Of a stretch of 64,000 nt of DNA, positions 61,167 through 64,000 are shown in pieces (positions within the stretch are counted from its first letter, which is position 1; the number at the start of each line of letters is the position of its first letter). The stretch is from the NCBI RefSeq assembly GCF_004217555.1, contig NZ_SHKW01000001.1, positions 5,084,001-5,148,000 on the forward strand, in the 5' to 3' direction. This DNA comes from Edaphobacter modestus (GTDB lineage Bacteria > Acidobacteriota > Terriglobia > Terriglobales > Acidobacteriaceae). A program made the translations under genes and the position numbers. The notes under the pieces are model-generated. The model had not been told where the DNA came from. It searched no databases and saw nothing but the letters and a program-made list of their open reading frames with translations.

Positions 61167-61478
61167 TCAGCGGCTTAGGTCATCCCGCAGACCCTCCATC
61201 TCGGCCAGCGCGTGAGGATTGCCGGTGCGCTTGGCGGCCGAGATGCCGCTGTGCAGGCGCTCAATCGCCTCGTCGGTGCGGCCCTGCTTCGCAAGCGTCT
61301 GGGCGGACATCTGGTAGGCGGGAACGTAGTCAGGATTCTGCTGGACGATTGTGGAGAACTCCGAGAGAGCATCTTCGATGTTGCCGTCAGAGAGATGGGC
61401 CATGGCGAGGCCGTAGCGGGCGAAGGCGTCGGAGGGGTTCTGTTCGAGCACCTGGGTGAGGAGGGCGATTCTGTCCAT
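61167..61478 (-). CDS. Small tetratricopeptide-repeat protein
   Basis: 103 residues, almost entirely TPR helices: NPSDAFARYGLAMAHLSDGN, EDALSEFSTIVQQNPDYVPA, YQMSAQTLAKQGRTDEAIER. About two and a half repeats; no signal peptide. It probably mediates a protein-protein contact. ATG 61478 is the natural start, before the first helix; the longer frame to 61514 adds unconserved residues. It is divergent from the thioesterase, with 63 nt between. Confidence 0.83.
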   Translation of the reverse strand: MDRIALLTQVLEQNPSDAFARYGLAMAHLSDGNIEDALSEFSTIVQQNPDYVPAYQMSAQTLAKQGRTDEAIERLHSGISAAKRTGNPHALAEMEGLRDDLSR

Positions 61479-61541
61479 GCGTTGATGTTGCGATGGACTG
61501 TGCCAAGTTGGCAAGCCGCTTGAAGATTTACACTGGGAAGA

Positions 61542-62063
61542 ATGAGCGAAGTCGTTGTGGCAAGAACGGTGGCGGAATCGCGGTCCGAACGCAGTGAGAT
61601 CATCTTTCCGTCAGATGCCAATGCGCTGGGCAACCTCTTCGGAGGCAGGCTGATGCAATACATCGATCTGGTAGGTGCGATGGCCGCAAGCCGGCATGCG
61701 CGGGCCATTACGGTGACCGCGAGCATGGACCATCTGGACTTTGTCGCCCCGGTTCGCGTGGGCGACCTGCTGATCCTGAAGGCGAGCGTAAACCGCGCTT
61801 ACCGGACCTCGATGGAGGTTGGGGTGAAGGCAATGGTCGAAGATGTACGCCACAACCGGATGCGGCATGTCTCGTCGGCGTATCTGACCTATGTAGCCGT
61901 AGAGAAAGACGGGACCAGGATCGTGGTTCCCCAGGTCATTCCGGAGACCGAGCACCAGAAGCGCCGGTACGAAGATGCAGGACGCCGACGCGAGATGCGC
62001 GCCGGCGAGACGCAGCGCAAGAAAGAGATCCGTGCCGCACTCGGAGACGAGTGGCACATTTGA
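61542..62063 (+). CDS. Acyl-CoA thioesterase (hotdog fold, YciA/BFIT-like)
   Basis: 173 residues. The hotdog signature NALGNLFGGRLMQYIDLVGA carries the conserved Asp used for thioester hydrolysis, followed by HLDFVAPVRVGDLLILKASV and VSSAYLTYVAVEKDG. Family members hydrolyse medium/long-chain acyl-CoA. A basic C-terminal tail (HQKRRYEDAGRRREMRAG) extends beyond the fold. It precedes the Mrp-type gene by 21 nt, probably the same transcript. Confidence 0.9.
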   Translation: MSEVVVARTVAESRSERSEIIFPSDANALGNLFGGRLMQYIDLVGAMAASRHARAITVTASMDHLDFVAPVRVGDLLILKASVNRAYRTSMEVGVKAMVEDVRHNRMRHVSSAYLTYVAVEKDGTRIVVPQVIPETEHQKRRYEDAGRRREMRAGETQRKKEIRAALGDEWHI

Positions 62064-62084
62064 AGCTTTAGGAAAGGATTCGTT

Positions 62085-62918
62085 ATGGGACATATGGGAG
62101 CAGGAGTTCCGCCGGCGCCGCAGCCTTTGCCGGGCGTGGCGCACGTTGTAGCGGTCGGTAGCGGCAAGGGTGGTGTAGGAAAGACGACGGTAGCGGTCAA
62201 TCTTTCGGTGGCGCTGGCCAAACTTGGGTACAAGGTCGGGCTGATCGATGCGGATATCTACGGGCCGAACGTCCCGACGATGATGGGAACGACGCGCCAG
62301 CCGAACGTCGTAGGCGAAAACCGCATTGAGCCGATCCTGGCTCATGGAGTGAAGTTCATCTCGATCGGGCTGATTTCGCCGGGAGACAAGCCTCTGGTGA
62401 TGCGCGGACCCATGCTGCACCAGATCATTCGCCAGTTCCTGCAACAGGTGGAATGGGGCGAGCTCGACTTCCTGATCGTTGACCTTCCTCCGGGAACCGG
62501 CGATGTGGTGATCTCCCTGGTCCAGACGGTTCCGCTGACCGGCGCGGTGGTGGTTTCTACCGGGTCGAACGTGGCCCTTGAGGATGCCCGCAAGGCCCTG
62601 GAGATGTTTCATCAGGTGAAGGTCGAGGTTCTGGGGATGGTCGAGAATATGTCCCAGATGACGCTGCCTTCGGGGGAGGTCATCGACGTCTTCGGAGCCG
62701 GCGGAACCGAGCGCACAGCGGCGCAGTTCGGTCTGGCTTTTCTGGGTGCGCTGGAGCTGAATCCTGCGATCCGTGAAGGCGGCGACAAGGGGTTGCCGAT
62801 CGCGCTGGCGGGCCCGGACTCAAAGTTGGCTTCGGAGGTCTACACGATGGCTCAGCGGGTTGCCGACAAAGCGAAGCAGGTTGCGTCTAAAAATGAGAAT
62901 GTGTTCGAGATCAGTTAA
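62085..62918 (+). CDS. Mrp/NBP35-type P-loop ATPase lacking the CxxC pair
   Basis: 277 residues. Deviant Walker A VAVGSGKGGVGKTT, Walker A' IDADIYGPNVPTMMG, switch LIVDLPPGTGDV and NMSQM near residue 185 identify the Mrp/ApbC family, which carries or assembles [4Fe-4S] clusters. In typical members NMS is followed by a CPxC motif that bridges the cluster across the dimer; here it reads MTLPSGEVIDVFGAGG without cysteines. There is also no N-terminal MIP18-like domain. Function as an Fe-S carrier is therefore doubtful; it may act only as an ATPase. Confidence 0.88.
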   Translation: MGHMGAGVPPAPQPLPGVAHVVAVGSGKGGVGKTTVAVNLSVALAKLGYKVGLIDADIYGPNVPTMMGTTRQPNVVGENRIEPILAHGVKFISIGLISPGDKPLVMRGPMLHQIIRQFLQQVEWGELDFLIVDLPPGTGDVVISLVQTVPLTGAVVVSTGSNVALEDARKALEMFHQVKVEVLGMVENMSQMTLPSGEVIDVFGAGGTERTAAQFGLAFLGALELNPAIREGGDKGLPIALAGPDSKLASEVYTMAQRVADKAKQVASKNENVFEIS

Positions 62919-62977
62919 CTGAAACTCCGACACGCTTGACGCGAACGATAGACTGGTTTCAAGCGGGGGAGGGAATG

Positions 62978-64000
62978 ATGGCAGATGCATGGCGGATTAC
63001 AGCTCGGCAGCGAGCTATTCTGACGGCCATCATTGAGAGCTATATCGAGACCGGAGAACCTGTGGGCTCCGGGACCATCGCCCGGCTGCGAATCCAGGAA
63101 GGCTCCGGTATGAGTCCGGCGACCATCCGGAACGAGATGGTGGAGCTGGCCGAAGCGGGACTCCTCGAACAACCACATACGTCTGCAGGGCGAATTCCGA
63201 CCGCGATGGCGTTTCGGATGTATGTGGAGCAGTTGAGCAGCGGAGCCCATCCCAGGGGCGGCGCGCGACGGTTGACGGCGCAGTCGCGCCGGCAGATCGA
63301 TTCCAGCTTTGTGGGAGTCGCGGGCACGCAGGCGGTGCTCGAAAGAACTTCACATGTGCTGGCAATGCTTTCGAGTGGAGTCGGAGTGGCGGTCGCGACG
63401 GCTGCGGAAGGAGATCTGCTGGAACACGTGCACTTCTCGAGGCTGGCTCCCGCAAGCATTCTTGCCGTGGTCGTGACCAAATCAGGAGTGGTTCGGGATC
63501 GCGTACTGGCGCTGGACCGGGATCTGAGTCTGGTGGAACTGGAGACCGCATCCAATTTTCTGAACGAGCACTTTCGGGGCTGGAGCATCGAGCAGGTGCG
63601 CTCGGAGCTGGCGAAGCTGGTGGACCGGGAACGAAGCGAGTATCAGCAGCTGCTGAACTCCGTGCAACAGCTCTGGGTGAAGGCGGTTCGGGAGACCGAC
63701 GCTTCGATGCCTCCGGTTTACGTGGAAGGCGTGGCAAACCTGGTAAGCGCGAATACCGACGGCGAACGTCTGCGGGAGATGCTTGCCGCACTCGAAGCCA
63801 AGCAGCGCCTGGTGGATCTGCTGAATGCCTATATCGATGCGCGCCAGCAGAGCGTGCGGGTCATCTTCGATCTGGAAGAACAGGCGCCGGAGATGGCGGG
63901 CCTGGTGCTGATCGCAGCTCCGGCGAGGATGGCGGGTGAGAGCCGAGGAACCATTGGCGTGATCGGCTCCAAGAGGATGGATTACGAAAACACGATGAAC
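62978..64000 (+). CDS. hrcA: Heat-inducible transcription repressor HrcA (3' partial)
   Basis: At least 341 residues; the frame runs to the right edge. N-terminal winged helix: RQRAILTAIIESYIETGEPV, GSGTIAR, MSPATIRNEMVELAEAGLLE, then the HrcA hallmark QPHTSAGRIPT. The rest shows the GAF-like middle (LAMLSSGVGVAVATAAEGD) and the inserted dimer helices (RQQSVRVIFDLEEQAPEM). HrcA binds CIRCE operators and represses groESL and dnaK. A GGGGGAGGGA site precedes two consecutive ATGs; 62978 is chosen, 62975 is equivalent. A dnaK/grpE operon may follow outside the window. Confidence 0.93.
   Translation, partial: MADAWRITARQRAILTAIIESYIETGEPVGSGTIARLRIQEGSGMSPATIRNEMVELAEAGLLEQPHTSAGRIPTAMAFRMYVEQLSSGAHPRGGARRLTAQSRRQIDSSFVGVAGTQAVLERTSHVLAMLSSGVGVAVATAAEGDLLEHVHFSRLAPASILAVVVTKSGVVRDRVLALDRDLSLVELETASNFLNEHFRGWSIEQVRSELAKLVDRERSEYQQLLNSVQQLWVKAVRETDASMPPVYVEGVANLVSANTDGERLREMLAALEAKQRLVDLLNAYIDARQQSVRVIFDLEEQAPEMAGLVLIAAPARMAGESRGTIGVIGSKRMDYENTMN

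Overview
The window looks like a chromosomal stretch of a soil acidobacterium of the Terriglobia type (Acidobacteriaceae such as Granulicella, Edaphobacter or Terriglobus). That placement is an inference. It rests on large Oar-like TonB-dependent receptors with C-terminal phenylalanine, many sugar-catabolism genes, scattered 'CTCAGGATGACA' and 'AAAATATTcAA...TTTAG' intergenic repeats, moderately high GC and small function-mixed operons. I saw no rRNA, tRNA, CRISPR array, phage or transposase gene.

1-12.9 kb: a sugar uptake and catabolism region. It holds the end of a TonB receptor, a Tat-exported TIM-barrel isomerase-like protein, a ROK repressor, a xylulokinase, a sodium:solute symporter with a tiny membrane partner, an L-fucose/L-arabinose isomerase-like enzyme, a NanE-like epimerase, a GntR/UTRA repressor, and a second TonB receptor that is truncated and frameshifted. 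12.9-18.6 kb: a secreted 12-Asp-box beta-propeller protein, divergent from a Gfo/Idh/MocA dehydrogenase - DUF993 - TIM-barrel isomerase triad. 18.6-36 kb: housekeeping and mixed genes (flavodoxin-less CysJ-like reductase, endonuclease IV, short-chain dehydrogenase, alditol-oxidase-like flavoprotein, leuS, guaA, beta-carbonic anhydrase with a SulP transporter, LacD-type aldolase).

36-47.8 kb: secreted and membrane proteins of unknown role, a GT-C-like glycosyltransferase, lepB, rph, an orphan NtrC-type regulator, a UBP zinc finger, a CDGSH protein, a CocE-type hydrolase and a Nudix hydrolase. 47.8-51.3 kb (minus strand): the most interesting locus. It encodes a 94-residue exported cysteine-repeat peptide, a 12-bp intercistronic stem, a DUF692 multinuclear iron oxidase (MNIO), its DUF2063 partner, a DoxX membrane protein, an ECF sigma factor and a zinc-finger anti-sigma factor, with every junction after the stem overlapping. 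This is the architecture of a bufferin/HvfABCD-type metal-binding RiPP operon carrying its own regulator pair. 51.4-64 kb: an AsmA-like protein, a DUF2076 protein, a 1250-residue GH13 protein, an AAA/VWA pair, a TPR protein, an acyl-CoA thioesterase, an Mrp-type ATPase lacking its CxxC, and the start of hrcA.

Two other observations stand out. leuS carries an in-frame 30-codon insertion made of the same dispersed repeat that lies between genes elsewhere in the window. The second TonB receptor shows a probable one-base deletion inside an otherwise intact 3' half.
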